Assembly: GCA_029256105.1 (NCBI GenBank)
Contig: JAQSYO010000023.1
Coordinates: 1-64,000 of the forward strand
Length of the DNA: 64,000 nt
Direction of reading: 5' to 3'
From: Herbinix sp.
GTDB taxonomy: Bacteria; Bacillota; Clostridia; Lachnospirales; Lachnospiraceae
The position numbers and the translations under genes are program-made. Below the pieces are notes generated by a model. That model was not told where the DNA came from. It worked only from the letters and a program-made list of their open reading frames with translations, and searched no databases. Below, piece after piece: positions 25,071 to 33,880 of this stretch (position 1 is its first letter; each line of letters begins with the position of its first letter).

Positions 25071-26561
25071 ATGAGAATTACGAATAAGATGATGACGAAC
25101 AATATGATGAATAACATAAACAAGAATAAGTTAAGCATGACAACTTTGGAACAACAGTATTCCACAGGTAAGAAGATCCAAAGGCCGTCCGATGACCCGA
25201 TTGTTACGGTTAGAGCCTTAAAATTAAGGACAAATCTATCGGAACTTGATCAGTACTATGAGAAGAATATTCCCGATGCAACATCTTGGATGGATGTTAC
25301 GGAGAGTGCATTGTCTACCGTAAATGATATCTTAAAACAGATTAATACCTATTGTGTACAAGGTAGTACCGACACTTTGACTGGATCTGATCGATCCTCC
25401 ATTGTTCAGAATCTGGAGCAAATGAAAAATCAGATTTATCAGGAAGGGAATACGAATTATGCCGGAAGATATGTTTTTACCGGTTATAAGACGGACAGCC
25501 CATTAATATTTACAGAGGCTTCAAACAATTTAACTTATTCTATTACAGAGAATATAACAGGGGAACAGATACAGATTAAAAATAGGGTTACCGACACATA
25601 TGAGTTAGATGACTTTGGTAGTTCTACATTTGATGCTGCACCCCAGCTTGTAAAGACAAATCGTATACAGTTGTCATATGATAATCTGAGTAACACAAAA
25701 CCCTCAGAGATTCATTACTTTAAAGAAAATACCTTGGGTGATGTAGAAGAACAACTGCCACCTTTCACAGCAATTACATCCATTTCGGTAACACATCCTG
25801 GTGCCTATAAACCAGCTGCTGGTACAGCTAATTACATCCCTGAAACAGGAGAAATTATTCTGAGTGATAGTGTATATGAGGAACTTCGTACCTCAGAGAA
25901 CATGAAGATTACCTATTCAAAGACAGGTTTTTCACAAGGTGATTTAAAACCAGAGCATTATTTTGACTGTGAAATGACAGATAGTGCCAAACCGGAACAG
26001 GATCCAATCAAATATACAAAGACAAAGCAGCAGATTCAATATGAAATAAATTATAATCAAAAGTTAACCGTTAACACAGAAGGCTCGGACGCAATATCCC
26101 ATCAAATAGGTAGAAGAATTGATGATATCCTCGAAGCTGTTAATGATGTAGTACAAGTAGAAGCCAAAATTACGGAGATCGATAAGCGTCTGCAAGACAC
26201 TACTTTATCGGATACAGATAAAGCAATTTATGAGAAAATGAAGGAACAAATGGATACTGAATTGGAACTTAAGAAAGAGACGATGCAAGCGGCCTTTGAA
26301 AAGGGCATAACCAGCTCTACCGAGGAACAAGATAGAGTAAATATTGCGGTAGCGGACTTAGGTAGCAGACATGTTCGTCTTGATATGACGGAGAATCGAT
26401 TATCAAGCCAAAAAGTGGATTTTGAAGATCTATTATCAACAAATGAGGACGTTGATATGGTGGATACGGTTATAAAGTATAATGCAGCGGAGACGATTTA
26501 CAATGCATCTCTTTCAGCAGCATCCAAGGTTGTGCAGAAGTCGTTATTGGATTTCCTGTAA
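25071..26561 (+). CDS. flgL: flagellar hook-associated protein FlgL
   Basis: The protein has 496 residues and an ATG after CAGGAGG. The N-terminus MRITNKMMTNNMMNNINKNK... TLEQQYSTGKKIQRPSDDPIVTVRAL is the flagellin-like helical start typical of FlgL. The C-terminal VDFEDLLSTNEDVDMVDTVIKYNAAETIYNASLSAASKV is the matching end helix. It is longer than the ~300 residues common in other bacteria because of an enlarged central domain. It forms the second hook-filament junction ring. The repeat-filled gap separates it from flgK, so it may have its own promoter, with fliW and csrA following. Confidence 0.92.
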   Translation: MRITNKMMTNNMMNNINKNKLSMTTLEQQYSTGKKIQRPSDDPIVTVRALKLRTNLSELDQYYEKNIPDATSWMDVTESALSTVNDILKQINTYCVQGSTDTLTGSDRSSIVQNLEQMKNQIYQEGNTNYAGRYVFTGYKTDSPLIFTEASNNLTYSITENITGEQIQIKNRVTDTYELDDFGSSTFDAAPQLVKTNRIQLSYDNLSNTKPSEIHYFKENTLGDVEEQLPPFTAITSISVTHPGAYKPAAGTANYIPETGEIILSDSVYEELRTSENMKITYSKTGFSQGDLKPEHYFDCEMTDSAKPEQDPIKYTKTKQQIQYEINYNQKLTVNTEGSDAISHQIGRRIDDILEAVNDVVQVEAKITEIDKRLQDTTLSDTDKAIYEKMKEQMDTELELKKETMQAAFEKGITSSTEEQDRVNIAVADLGSRHVRLDMTENRLSSQKVDFEDLLSTNEDVDMVDTVIKYNAAETIYNASLSAASKVVQKSLLDFL

Positions 26562-26648
26562 AATATATGATGCGGAGTAAACATATATCATGTATAATGA
26601 TTTTAGTTTTAAACAAAAGAACTACCGATAGAAGGGAAGGCGACGGTC

Positions 26649-27116
26649 ATGCTAATTAATACGAGACATTTTGGTGAAATAAATCTGGATGAAAGCAAGG
26701 TTATCTATTTTGATAACGGGATCTTGGGCTTTGAAGAATACAAGAAATACACACTTCTTTTTGACGACGAGAAGGGTGAAAGACCGGACATCTCCTGGTT
26801 GCAGAGCTTGGACGAACCTGCACTTGCAATTCCGGTAGTTAGTCCATTTTTAGTAAAGCCTGATTATAATCCGGAAGTGGAGGATGAACTTTTAAAATCC
26901 TTGGGAGAACTTACAGAGGATAATATCGTTGTTATGGTATCCGTGACGATACCCACGGATGTTGAGAAGATTTCAGCTAATTTGAAGGCACCTTTTATTC
27001 TTAATTCAGATTCGAAAAAAGGGGCACAATTAATTATAGAGAACTCAGACTATGAAGTTAAATTCCGCTTTTATGAACAGTTAAAGGCACGCAAGGCAGC
27101 AAAGGAGGGCAAATAA
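26649..27116 (+). CDS. fliW: flagellar assembly factor FliW
   Basis: The protein has 155 residues and an ATG after GAAGGGAAGG. MLINTRHFGEINLDESKVIYFDNGILGFEEYKKYTLL is the conserved FliW beginning. SWLQSLDEPALAIPVVSPF and the late APFILNSDSKKGAQLI also fit. FliW binds flagellin in the cytoplasm and, when free of it, binds CsrA and blocks its repression of flagellin translation. csrA starts one base after its stop, the standard pairing, and the flagellin leader with CsrA-type sites lies 3.6 kb downstream. Confidence 0.95.
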   Translation: MLINTRHFGEINLDESKVIYFDNGILGFEEYKKYTLLFDDEKGERPDISWLQSLDEPALAIPVVSPFLVKPDYNPEVEDELLKSLGELTEDNIVVMVSVTIPTDVEKISANLKAPFILNSDSKKGAQLIIENSDYEVKFRFYEQLKARKAAKEGK

Positions 27117-27117
27117 T

Positions 27118-27339
27118 ATGTTAGCCCTATCACGAAGAACGAACGAATCGATCATTATTGGTAATGAAATAGAAATTACAGTTTTAGAAGTTAAAGGGGA
27201 CCAGGTTAAGATTGGCATTAGTGCGCCTAAGTCAGTTCCCATCTACCGTAAAGAAATTTATTTACAGATAAAAGAATCTAATAAGGAAGCAGCAGGAACA
27301 TTGGCTACGGACGATATACTAAAGAAATTATTCGAATAA
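27118..27339 (+). CDS. csrA: carbon storage regulator CsrA
   Basis: The protein has 73 residues. MLALSRRTNESIIIGNEIEITVLEVKGDQVKIGISAPKSVPIYRKEIY contains all conserved CsrA strands, including the RNA-binding first strand (LALSRR) and the IGIxAP...V..R.E motif. The Firmicute-type C-terminal helix that FliW contacts is present (KESNKEAAGTLATDDILKKLF). The ribosome site AAAGGAGG is inside the end of fliW, so the two are co-translated. CsrA is expected to repress flagellin synthesis by binding its leader (see 30650-30732). Confidence 0.96.
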   Translation: MLALSRRTNESIIIGNEIEITVLEVKGDQVKIGISAPKSVPIYRKEIYLQIKESNKEAAGTLATDDILKKLFE

Positions 27340-27347
27340 GGTTAATA

Positions 27348-27406
27348 GAGGCTTTCCTGTTGATGGTTGAAATACAACTGAAAATGGGTGGCCTTTTTCT
27401 TTTTTT
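27348..27406 (+). terminator. probable intrinsic terminator after csrA
   Basis: GAGGC near 27348 can pair with GCCTTTTT near 27392, with a small internal TTG/CAA hairpin, followed by CTTTTTTTG. The stem has mismatches, so it is a moderate candidate. Confidence 0.5.
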
Positions 27407-27429
27407 GTCCTATTTTTTCATAAAGGGTA

Positions 27430-27457
27430 TAAACCTTTTGTAGGAGTAAACCGATAT
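27430..27457 (+). promoter_or_regulatory. SigD (sigma-28) type promoter of flaG-fliD-fliS
   Basis: TAAA is followed after 16 bp by ACCGATAT, the same -10 core as in the flagellin promoter. It lies about 110 bp before the flaG ATG and just after the csrA terminator. Confidence 0.65.
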
Positions 27458-27566
27458 AAGAAGTAGATGTTAATGCTGATTATTAAAACACAGTCAAGGA
27501 TGGCAAAATAAGCATAGTTATATTTGATAAGGGTTGGAAGACCCTAACACATGGAGGTGTATTGTT

Positions 27567-27983
27567 ATGGCATTAGAAATATTATCCGGAGCAGCGTACT
27601 ATGATGCTGCAAGTACTGTTCGGAAATCAAAAGCTGATAAGAATCAAGACCCAAGCGCGATGAATATACAGGTTACGGAAATTCCGGCAGTAGTTAAATC
27701 ATCAAGCAGTAATCAAAATGTCAATGGACAGGACAAAGGACAAAAGGAAAGTACGGCTACTGAGAAGCAAATAAAAGAGGCTATCTCAAAAGCAAACAAT
27801 AAGTTGCGAGGTCATAGAACTAGATGTGAATTTTCGTATCACGAAGAAACGAAGAGAGTATCCATCAAGGTTCTGGACAGAGACACAGAAGAGGTCATTA
27901 GAGAAATTCCTCCGGAAGAGGCACTGGAAATGTTGGAAAAAGTGTGGGAACTGGCTGGAATTCTTGTTGATGAAAAAAGATAG
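27567..27983 (+). CDS. flaG: FlaG family flagellar protein
   Basis: The protein has 138 residues from the ATG at 27567, which follows GGAGGTG; the upstream track start includes that site. The first ~70 residues are polar and low in complexity. The last ~60 (KLRGHRTRCEFSYHEETKRVSIKVLDRDTEEVIREIPPEEALEMLEKV) match the FlaG domain with its IKVVDxxTxEVIRxIPPEE motif. FlaG influences filament length or cap function and usually precedes fliD, as here (12-bp gap). Confidence 0.9.
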   Translation: MALEILSGAAYYDAASTVRKSKADKNQDPSAMNIQVTEIPAVVKSSSSNQNVNGQDKGQKESTATEKQIKEAISKANNKLRGHRTRCEFSYHEETKRVSIKVLDRDTEEVIREIPPEEALEMLEKVWELAGILVDEKR

Positions 27984-27995
27984 GGAGGTGGATTT

Positions 27996-29555
27996 ATGGG
28001 AATTAAATTGAGCGGATTAACTTCCGGTATGGATACGGAGAGTATGGTAACGGAGTTAATGAAAGCACAACGAATGAAATCAACCAAAATTGAAAATAAG
28101 ATTACAAAAGTTGGGTGGACTCAGGACAAGTGGAAAGATTTAAACACTAAGTTATACTCTTTCTATACAGGACCATTATCGAAAATGCGTATGCAAGGCA
28201 GCTTTAATACGAAGAAGGTTTCCTCCTCAGATGAAAGTAAAGCAGAAATTTCAGCAAATACAGCTGCACCGGACGGAACCCACTTGCTTAAAATAAAACA
28301 ATTAGCAAGTGCTCAATTTGTTACGGGAAAGCAACTAGGCACGGATCTTAATTCGAATACAATTACGTCAAAAACAAAGTTGACAGATCTTGGCTTTGTA
28401 GCCGACGAGAATAATAAAATTTCTATTGATGCAGGAAAGAAAGTTATAACTATAGGCATCTCTGAGACCACTACGGTGGGTAGTATTACAAATGCTTTAA
28501 AGGATGCTGGTTTGAATGCGAGTTATGATACGAGTCAAAAACGATTTTTTATAAGTTCGAAGGAAAGTGGATATACGAATGCGTTTTCCATTTCGACAGC
28601 AGGTACGGTTGATTTATCCAAGCTTGGATTAAGTACGATTACAAAGACTAATAATGGTGACGGTACAGTTAGCGTAACCGGAGACAGTAACATTAAATTG
28701 GTGGCACCCGCTGATGCCAAGGCTATCTATAATGGAGCTGAGTTAACTAGTACCACCAATACCTTAACGGCCAATGGTGTTACCATTAATTTGAAAGGTG
28801 TTACCAAAGGCCTTGATACAGCAGATACCTCAGATGATGAGACAATCAGCTTAAGTGTATCAAATAATACAAAAGAAATTTATGACATGATAAAGGGCTT
28901 TGTAAAATCATATAATGAATTAACCACGGGAATGAGTGAAGCTTATTATGCGGATTCTTCGAAGGGTTTTGAACCACTTACAGAGGATGAAAAATCATCC
29001 ATGACAGATGATCAGATAACGAAATGGGAAGATAAGATAAAGAACTCCCTACTAAGACGGGACAATACCTTGAGTTCTCTACTCGATAACATGCGATCAT
29101 CGTTGAGTGAAAGTGTAGAAGTTAATGGAAAGAAATATTCCCTGTCTTCTTTTGGTATAGGATCGGAAAATTATTCGGAAAAAGGTCTCTTACATATCAA
29201 AGGAGATGCGGATGACAGTCTTGTATCAGGTTTTGAAGATAAGTTGATGAAGGCACTTACTGAGGATCCGGATACCGTTATGAAGGTTTTTAATGAGTTG
29301 GCCGGAGATCTATACGAAAAAATGACAGATAACATGAGCAGCACCACCCTAAGAAGCGCATTAACATTCTACAACGATAAAGAAATGACAAAAACAGTTA
29401 CAAACTATAAGAGTGATCTCAAAAAAATGGAGGATAGGCTTAAAGATATGGAGAACCGTTATTATAAGCAGTTTTCCGCCATGGAATCAGCGATGACCAA
29501 GATGAATTCAGAAAGTTCATCACTGGCATCAATGCTGGGTACTAACTCTAACTAA
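27996..29555 (+). CDS. fliD: flagellar filament cap protein FliD (HAP2)
   Basis: The protein has 519 residues and an ATG after GGGAGGTGG. The N-terminal IKLSGLTSGMDTESMVTELMKAQRMKSTKIENKI and the DxxxxKWKDLNTKLYSFY segment are FliD_N. The C-terminal FliD_C runs from about residue 300 to 500 (GFVKSYNELTTGMSEAYYADSSKGFEPLTEDEK..., then ending with a coiled coil KKMEDRLKDMENRYYKQFSAMES). FliD caps the filament and places flagellin subunits. It lies in the flaG-fliD-fliS operon. Confidence 0.93.
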   Translation: MGIKLSGLTSGMDTESMVTELMKAQRMKSTKIENKITKVGWTQDKWKDLNTKLYSFYTGPLSKMRMQGSFNTKKVSSSDESKAEISANTAAPDGTHLLKIKQLASAQFVTGKQLGTDLNSNTITSKTKLTDLGFVADENNKISIDAGKKVITIGISETTTVGSITNALKDAGLNASYDTSQKRFFISSKESGYTNAFSISTAGTVDLSKLGLSTITKTNNGDGTVSVTGDSNIKLVAPADAKAIYNGAELTSTTNTLTANGVTINLKGVTKGLDTADTSDDETISLSVSNNTKEIYDMIKGFVKSYNELTTGMSEAYYADSSKGFEPLTEDEKSSMTDDQITKWEDKIKNSLLRRDNTLSSLLDNMRSSLSESVEVNGKKYSLSSFGIGSENYSEKGLLHIKGDADDSLVSGFEDKLMKALTEDPDTVMKVFNELAGDLYEKMTDNMSSTTLRSALTFYNDKEMTKTVTNYKSDLKKMEDRLKDMENRYYKQFSAMESAMTKMNSESSSLASMLGTNSN

Positions 29556-29654
29556 CTATAAAAACTTTTAGAAGAGATATCGCTATATGATACCCTTTTT
29601 ATAAATAAACGAGTGTCAGAGAGACAGGTCGTTTTCAAAAACAGGAGGAATAAC

Positions 29655-30035
29655 ATGGCAACGAATGCAGCTGCAACATATAAGGATAGTAAAATTTTAA
29701 CTGCATCACCTGCAGACCTTACATTGATGCTCTATGATGGAGCAATTAGATTTTGCAATACAGCATTGATATCGCTGGAAAAAATGGAATATCAAAAGGT
29801 TAGTCTCAATATTATAAAGGCAGAAAAAATTATTCAAGAATTCCGTTGTACTTTGGATTTTAAGTACCCGGTAGCGAAGCACTTCGATTTAGTTTATGAT
29901 TATATCTATCGAAGACTTATCGATGCCAATATTAAGAAAGATAAGGAAATATTAGAAGAAGCTTTGGGTTATATCAGAGAAATGCGTGATACCTGGATGG
30001 AAGTCATGAAGAACGCTAAAATGGCAAAAATATAG
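29655..30035 (+). CDS. fliS: flagellar export chaperone FliS
   Basis: The protein has 126 residues from the ATG at 29655, which follows CAGGAGG; the track start at 29613 adds 14 residues without support. TYKDSKILTASPADLTLMLYDGAIRFCNTALISLE is the classic FliS opening. The rest is an alpha-helical bundle (VYDYIYRRLIDANIKKDKEILEEALGYIREMRDTWMEVM). FliS binds the flagellin C-terminus and prevents early polymerisation. A probable second chaperone gene follows at 33 bp. Confidence 0.94.
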   Translation: MATNAAATYKDSKILTASPADLTLMLYDGAIRFCNTALISLEKMEYQKVSLNIIKAEKIIQEFRCTLDFKYPVAKHFDLVYDYIYRRLIDANIKKDKEILEEALGYIREMRDTWMEVMKNAKMAKI

Positions 30036-30068
30036 TCTGCCTAAGTTGCTTTCAGAGAGGATGTACGG

Positions 30069-30566
30069 ATGGAATTAGAAAATCACACCACCAAGCAAGC
30101 ATATATACAATTGCTTGCAGATACTTTAAAGAAAAAAACAGAAGTTCTTGATCTGTTGATGAATTTATCAGAGCAACAGGATAGTATCATATCTTCCGAA
30201 GATTTTGATGAGGAGCAATTCTTGCAGACAATAACCTTAAAGGAGGAGCAAATTGATAGCCTTACGAAGTTAGATGCAGGCTTTGAGCAGTTGTATGAAA
30301 GCGTAAAAGTAGAACTTGAAACAGGCAGGGCGAAATACACCATTGAAATATCTGCACTAAAGGAACGAATTACTGAAATTACCGATCTTAGTGTAAAACT
30401 GCAAGCTTTGGAAAAGCGAAATAAATCAAAGTTAGAGGTATTACTTGCCCAAAAACGTAAGGTAATTAAGAATTCCAGAATCAGTAATCAGACCGCTGCT
30501 AATTATTACAAGACAATGGCAAAACAACATGAGGCACAATCGGTTTTTTATGACAAAAAAAATTAA
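30069..30566 (+). CDS. coiled-coil protein, probable flagellar export chaperone (FliT/FlgN-like)
   Basis: The protein has 165 residues that are almost entirely alpha-helical with heptads (YIQLLADTLKKKTEVLDLLMNLSEQQDSIISSEDFDEEQFLQTI). There is no signal sequence or membrane segment. The C-terminus ends in ANYYKTMAKQHEAQSVFYDKKN, reminiscent of the terminal helix of FlgN-like chaperones that finish with a Y-F-D segment. Its place directly after fliS, where FliT is found in other bacteria, supports a chaperone role for FliD or a related cargo. Sequence similarity to named FliT proteins is not obvious by eye. Confidence 0.6.
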   Translation: MELENHTTKQAYIQLLADTLKKKTEVLDLLMNLSEQQDSIISSEDFDEEQFLQTITLKEEQIDSLTKLDAGFEQLYESVKVELETGRAKYTIEISALKERITEITDLSVKLQALEKRNKSKLEVLLAQKRKVIKNSRISNQTAANYYKTMAKQHEAQSVFYDKKN

Positions 30567-30584
30567 AATAATTTAAAATAGGTA

Positions 30585-30611
30585 TAAAGTTTTGCAAATC
30601 TATACCGATAT
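30585..30611 (+). promoter_or_regulatory. SigD (sigma-28) type promoter of flagellin
   Basis: TAAA is followed after exactly 15 bp by ACCGATAT (consensus TAAA-N15-GCCGATAA). Transcription should start near 30618 and give a leader of about 120 nt. Confidence 0.8.
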
Positions 30612-30649
30612 ATATTACATGTAAGGAATTCACTTACGAAATTTTTCTT

Positions 30650-30732
30650 CATGGAGGAGCGTACGGCCTGAAGGTAGAAAAATAAAAAACTCTAGCAGCA
30701 TGGAAGCTGCTAACAACAAAATTTCAAGGAGG
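30650..30732 (+). promoter_or_regulatory. flagellin leader with three CANGGANG CsrA-type motifs
   Basis: CATGGAGG (30650-30657), CATGGAAG (30699-30706) and CAAGGAGG (30725-30732) all fit the CANGGANG pattern favoured by CsrA. The middle one is presented as the hexaloop ATGGAA on a perfect 7-bp stem (TAGCAGC/GCTGCTA). The last one is the Shine-Dalgarno of the flagellin gene. This layout matches known CsrA repression of hag in Bacillus, where one site overlaps the ribosome site. fliW and csrA lie upstream in the same window. Confidence 0.7.
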
Positions 30733-30740
30733 AATATATT

Positions 30741-31571
30741 ATGATAGTACAACACAATATGGCAGCAGCCAATACGAACAGACAATTAGGTATCACTACA
30801 GGAAGTCTTGCAAAATCAACCGAAAAGTTATCATCTGGTTACAGAATTAACCGCGCTGGTGATGATGCAGCTGGTCTTTCTATTTCCGAAAAGATGAGAG
30901 GACAGATCAGAGGTCTTGATCAAGCTTCTACAAATGCACAGGATGGTATTTCTTTAATTCAGACAGCAGAAGGTGCATTACAAGAAACTCACTCTATTCT
31001 TCAAAGAATGAGAGAATTAGCAGTTCAGTCTTCAAATGATACTAACGTTACTGCTGACCGTGATTCTATCAAAGCTGAGTTAACATCTTTAACTGATGAA
31101 ATTACACGTATTGCTACTCAGACTGAGTTCAATACTAAGAAACTTTTGGATGGATCTTACTCATCAACAGTAATGAATTTCCAAGTTGGTGCCAATCATG
31201 ATCAGAATATCTCTTTAAACATCAAAAAGATGAGTGCATCTGGTTTAGGTGTACAGGCTTCAAAAGTAGCTGATATGGTTTCTTCATACACAGATGCAAC
31301 AGCAGCTATCACTACAATTAATGCAGCTATTACAAAAGTATCTACTGAAAGATCTTCACTTGGTGCTGTTCAGAACAGATTAGAGCATACGATTACGAAT
31401 GCTAATAATACTTCTGAGAACTTACAAGCAGCTGAATCTCGTATTCGTGACGTTGATATGGCTAAGGAAATGGTTTCTTACTCTAAGAGCAATATCCTTC
31501 AGCAAGCAGCTCAGTCTATGTTATCACAAGCTAATCAGTCAACACAGGGTGTTTTATCACTGTTACAGTAA
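30741..31571 (+). CDS. fliC: flagellin
   Basis: The protein has 276 residues and an ATG after CAAGGAGG. The N-terminal D0/D1 (IVQHNMAAANTNRQLGITTG... SSGYRINRAGDDAAGLSISEKMRGQIRGL) and C-terminal D1/D0 (ERSSLGAVQNRLEHTITNANNTSENLQAAESRIRDVDMAKEMV) are fully conserved. The central domain is short. It is rich in S and T (about residues 130-200), the likely sites of O-glycosylation by the Maf protein encoded next. Codon use is highly biased, as for an abundant protein. It has its own SigD promoter and a very strong terminator. Confidence 0.97.
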   Translation: MIVQHNMAAANTNRQLGITTGSLAKSTEKLSSGYRINRAGDDAAGLSISEKMRGQIRGLDQASTNAQDGISLIQTAEGALQETHSILQRMRELAVQSSNDTNVTADRDSIKAELTSLTDEITRIATQTEFNTKKLLDGSYSSTVMNFQVGANHDQNISLNIKKMSASGLGVQASKVADMVSSYTDATAAITTINAAITKVSTERSSLGAVQNRLEHTITNANNTSENLQAAESRIRDVDMAKEMVSYSKSNILQQAAQSMLSQANQSTQGVLSLLQ

Positions 31572-31588
31572 TTTTACTATTGTAATAA

Positions 31589-31625
31589 TAACAAGGCCGG
31601 CCATTTGGCCGGCCTTGTTATTTTA
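31589..31625 (+). terminator. strong intrinsic terminator after flagellin
   Basis: TAACAAGGCCGGCCA pairs perfectly with TGGCCGGCCTTGTTA around TT, followed by TTTT. It is one of the strongest hairpins in the window. Confidence 0.95.
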
Positions 31626-31680
31626 TCCGTGATTATTGAGAAGTATATAGCTGATAGAAGGAGTATGATGGGAGGCAAAT

Positions 31681-31995
31681 ATGGAAGGCATGAATGATTA
31701 TGTTTTGGCTTTGAAATCAAAAATCGAACTTGTTACAGGTTATTTCTATCAACAAAAGAGTCAGGCTGGCTATCGGGAATTAATCGGCGTTATTGATGAC
31801 ATCACTCTAGTGTCAGAGTTATTGGGAATGAGAATTTCGGAACCCCAAATAATGGTAATAAATAATAAATTATTGAATGGACTACAGGAGCTAATGAACG
31901 CAATGCTTCAAAAGGATATAGTCTTATTGGCAGATATTATGAGCTATGATATCATGGAATTACTCGATGAGATTATGAATACGAATTTAGAATAA
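31681..31995 (+). CDS. small helical protein of unknown function between flagellin and maf
   Basis: The protein has 104 residues, with an ATG after GGGAGGCAA. It is predicted wholly helical and acidic (MEGMNDYVLALKSKIELVTGYFYQQKSQAGYRELIGVIDDITLVSELL), without signal or membrane segment. It reads like a four-helix partner of the size of FliS. It lies 13 bp upstream of maf, so the two are probably co-translated. A role as helper of Maf or as a chaperone for glycosylated flagellin is a guess from position only. I recognise no family. Confidence 0.6.
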   Translation: MEGMNDYVLALKSKIELVTGYFYQQKSQAGYRELIGVIDDITLVSELLGMRISEPQIMVINNKLLNGLQELMNAMLQKDIVLLADIMSYDIMELLDEIMNTNLE

Positions 31996-32008
31996 AAGGT
32001 GGTTCAAA

Positions 32009-33880
32009 ATGGAGCATTATGAACATAATCTACAGATCATAAAAAACAATAGAAAATATCTATATGACCAAATCGTTAACGAAGAAGCCTATATAGTTGA
32101 TGAATATATAAATGTTACCTCTGCTCCAACAAAGACGAAAGATTTTGCACTCGAAGTTGAGTGTGATGGAAACCTTATTCGTCTAAATAGTAAATATAAT
32201 CCATTGCAGGAAGCACAAAAATGGGCTGAGCAACATCAGATAAAAAATTTGGATACGGTTATTGCTATGTTTGGTCTAGGTAATGGAATTTTTTTACGAG
32301 AGTTTTTAAAGAAAATGAATAAAGATAATATTATTATAGTTTATGAGCCCTCCTATTTGATATTCAGACATGTGCTTGAGTTGTATCCAATGGAAGATAT
32401 ACTAATGGATCATAGGGTAATCATTGTTATTCAAGGAAAAAATGACTTTGAATTTTCCTATTATTTGTCACGCACTTTAACTTGGATGAACTTATATTCA
32501 CAGATAGAGTGTCTACATCCTGGCTATGATAAAATATTTAATGATTCATATCAAGCGTTTAAAGGAAAGCTTCAAGATAATATGCTCAACAATTTAGTTG
32601 CGAAAAATACACATGGTGAACACGGAAAGACGGTGGTGGAAAACGCCATTTTAAATATTATTCATTTAAAAGATTCCATTTCCTTTTGGGATTTATACAA
32701 TGATCTACCAAAGGATGTTCCGATAATTATCGTTTCTGCAGGTCCATCATTATTAAAAAATATTGATGTACTGAAAGAGGCAAAAGGGAAATCTATTATA
32801 TTAGTGGTGGATAGAGCGTACGAGACACTACTCAAACATGGCATTGAGCCTGATTTTGTTATTCTTTTGGATGCAAAAAAAGCTCTAAAGCACTGTGGAA
32901 ATCAAGTGGGATTTATGACCCCATTGTTATGTAAACTCGAAGGAAGCCAACCAATATTAAATAATCATGGCGGCAAAAAGGTTATTTATGACTGCTCGGA
33001 ATATATTCAAAATATTTATAAAAAGTTAAGTAAGAATATGGGAACCATTACTACAGGGGGATCGGTTACAACGGCTGCATTTGTTTTAGCAGTGAAATTT
33101 AATTTCAAACGTATTGTACTTATTGGCTCTGATTTAGCTTACGCAGGAGGGCTGTCCCATGCAGGGCTGGACCATATCCCGGAAAAATATAATAGTGGCC
33201 TAATCGAGCTATATGTTGAAGACATATACGGAGGGAAAATTAAAACCAGATATGATTGGTATATCTTTTTACGTTGGTTTGAAAGCGTAATAATGCAAAT
33301 GCCGGAGTATGATGTAATTGATGCAACCGAGGGTGGGGCAAAAATTAAAGGGACACGGATCATGACGCTGAAAGAAGTAGTGGATCAATATTGTACGAAA
33401 GAAGTAGATTGCGAAGCTATTATTAATCATAAAATGTCAACCTTTGATCGGCTTGAACTCGAGTCCATTTATGAGTATTTGAATGTTGGAAGAAAAGAAT
33501 TAGATGAGATAAAGGAAATAGCGCGAAAAACAATCTATGATTGTCAAAAGCTTATTATTAATGCAAAAACAAATAGAAGTGATTCATCGGAAAGCCAAAG
33601 ATTAGTCAAAAGATTATTTGAAGCAAATAAAAACATTGAGAACATGTCCATATTCACCTTAGTTAATCAATATGTGCTTAGTGTAGGCACGGATGAAATT
33701 GAAGAATTATATTTTATGTCTAATGACAAGAAGAAAGACGAACTATCCTCCTATCAGACTACGGAAAAGATATATAACTGTATTGTGGAGGCTTGTGATT
33801 TTATAATACCCAAATTGGGTTATGAAATAGTTGCTTTCAAGGATAAGATTAGCATGGATTCAGTTGAGCCACAAGAATAG
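32009..33880 (+). CDS. maf: Maf (motility-associated factor, DUF115) flagellin glycosyltransferase
   Basis: The protein has 623 residues and an ATG after AAAAGGTGG. The central MptE-like/DUF115 domain (about residues 215-410) contains KDVPIIIVSAGPSLLKNIDVLK, GIEPDFVILLDA and a GSVTTAAFVLAVKFNFKRIVLIGSDLAYAGG segment with the expected SDLA-type motif. An N-terminal Rossmann-like part (AMFGLGNGIFLREFL) and a C-terminal helical part complete the Maf architecture. Known Maf proteins transfer nonulosonic acids (pseudaminate or legionaminate) to Ser/Thr of flagellin in the cytoplasm. Its position right after flagellin, followed by CMP-nonulosonate genes, supports this role. Confidence 0.9.
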   Translation: MEHYEHNLQIIKNNRKYLYDQIVNEEAYIVDEYINVTSAPTKTKDFALEVECDGNLIRLNSKYNPLQEAQKWAEQHQIKNLDTVIAMFGLGNGIFLREFLKKMNKDNIIIVYEPSYLIFRHVLELYPMEDILMDHRVIIVIQGKNDFEFSYYLSRTLTWMNLYSQIECLHPGYDKIFNDSYQAFKGKLQDNMLNNLVAKNTHGEHGKTVVENAILNIIHLKDSISFWDLYNDLPKDVPIIIVSAGPSLLKNIDVLKEAKGKSIILVVDRAYETLLKHGIEPDFVILLDAKKALKHCGNQVGFMTPLLCKLEGSQPILNNHGGKKVIYDCSEYIQNIYKKLSKNMGTITTGGSVTTAAFVLAVKFNFKRIVLIGSDLAYAGGLSHAGLDHIPEKYNSGLIELYVEDIYGGKIKTRYDWYIFLRWFESVIMQMPEYDVIDATEGGAKIKGTRIMTLKEVVDQYCTKEVDCEAIINHKMSTFDRLELESIYEYLNVGRKELDEIKEIARKTIYDCQKLIINAKTNRSDSSESQRLVKRLFEANKNIENMSIFTLVNQYVLSVGTDEIEELYFMSNDKKKDELSSYQTTEKIYNCIVEACDFIIPKLGYEIVAFKDKISMDSVEPQE

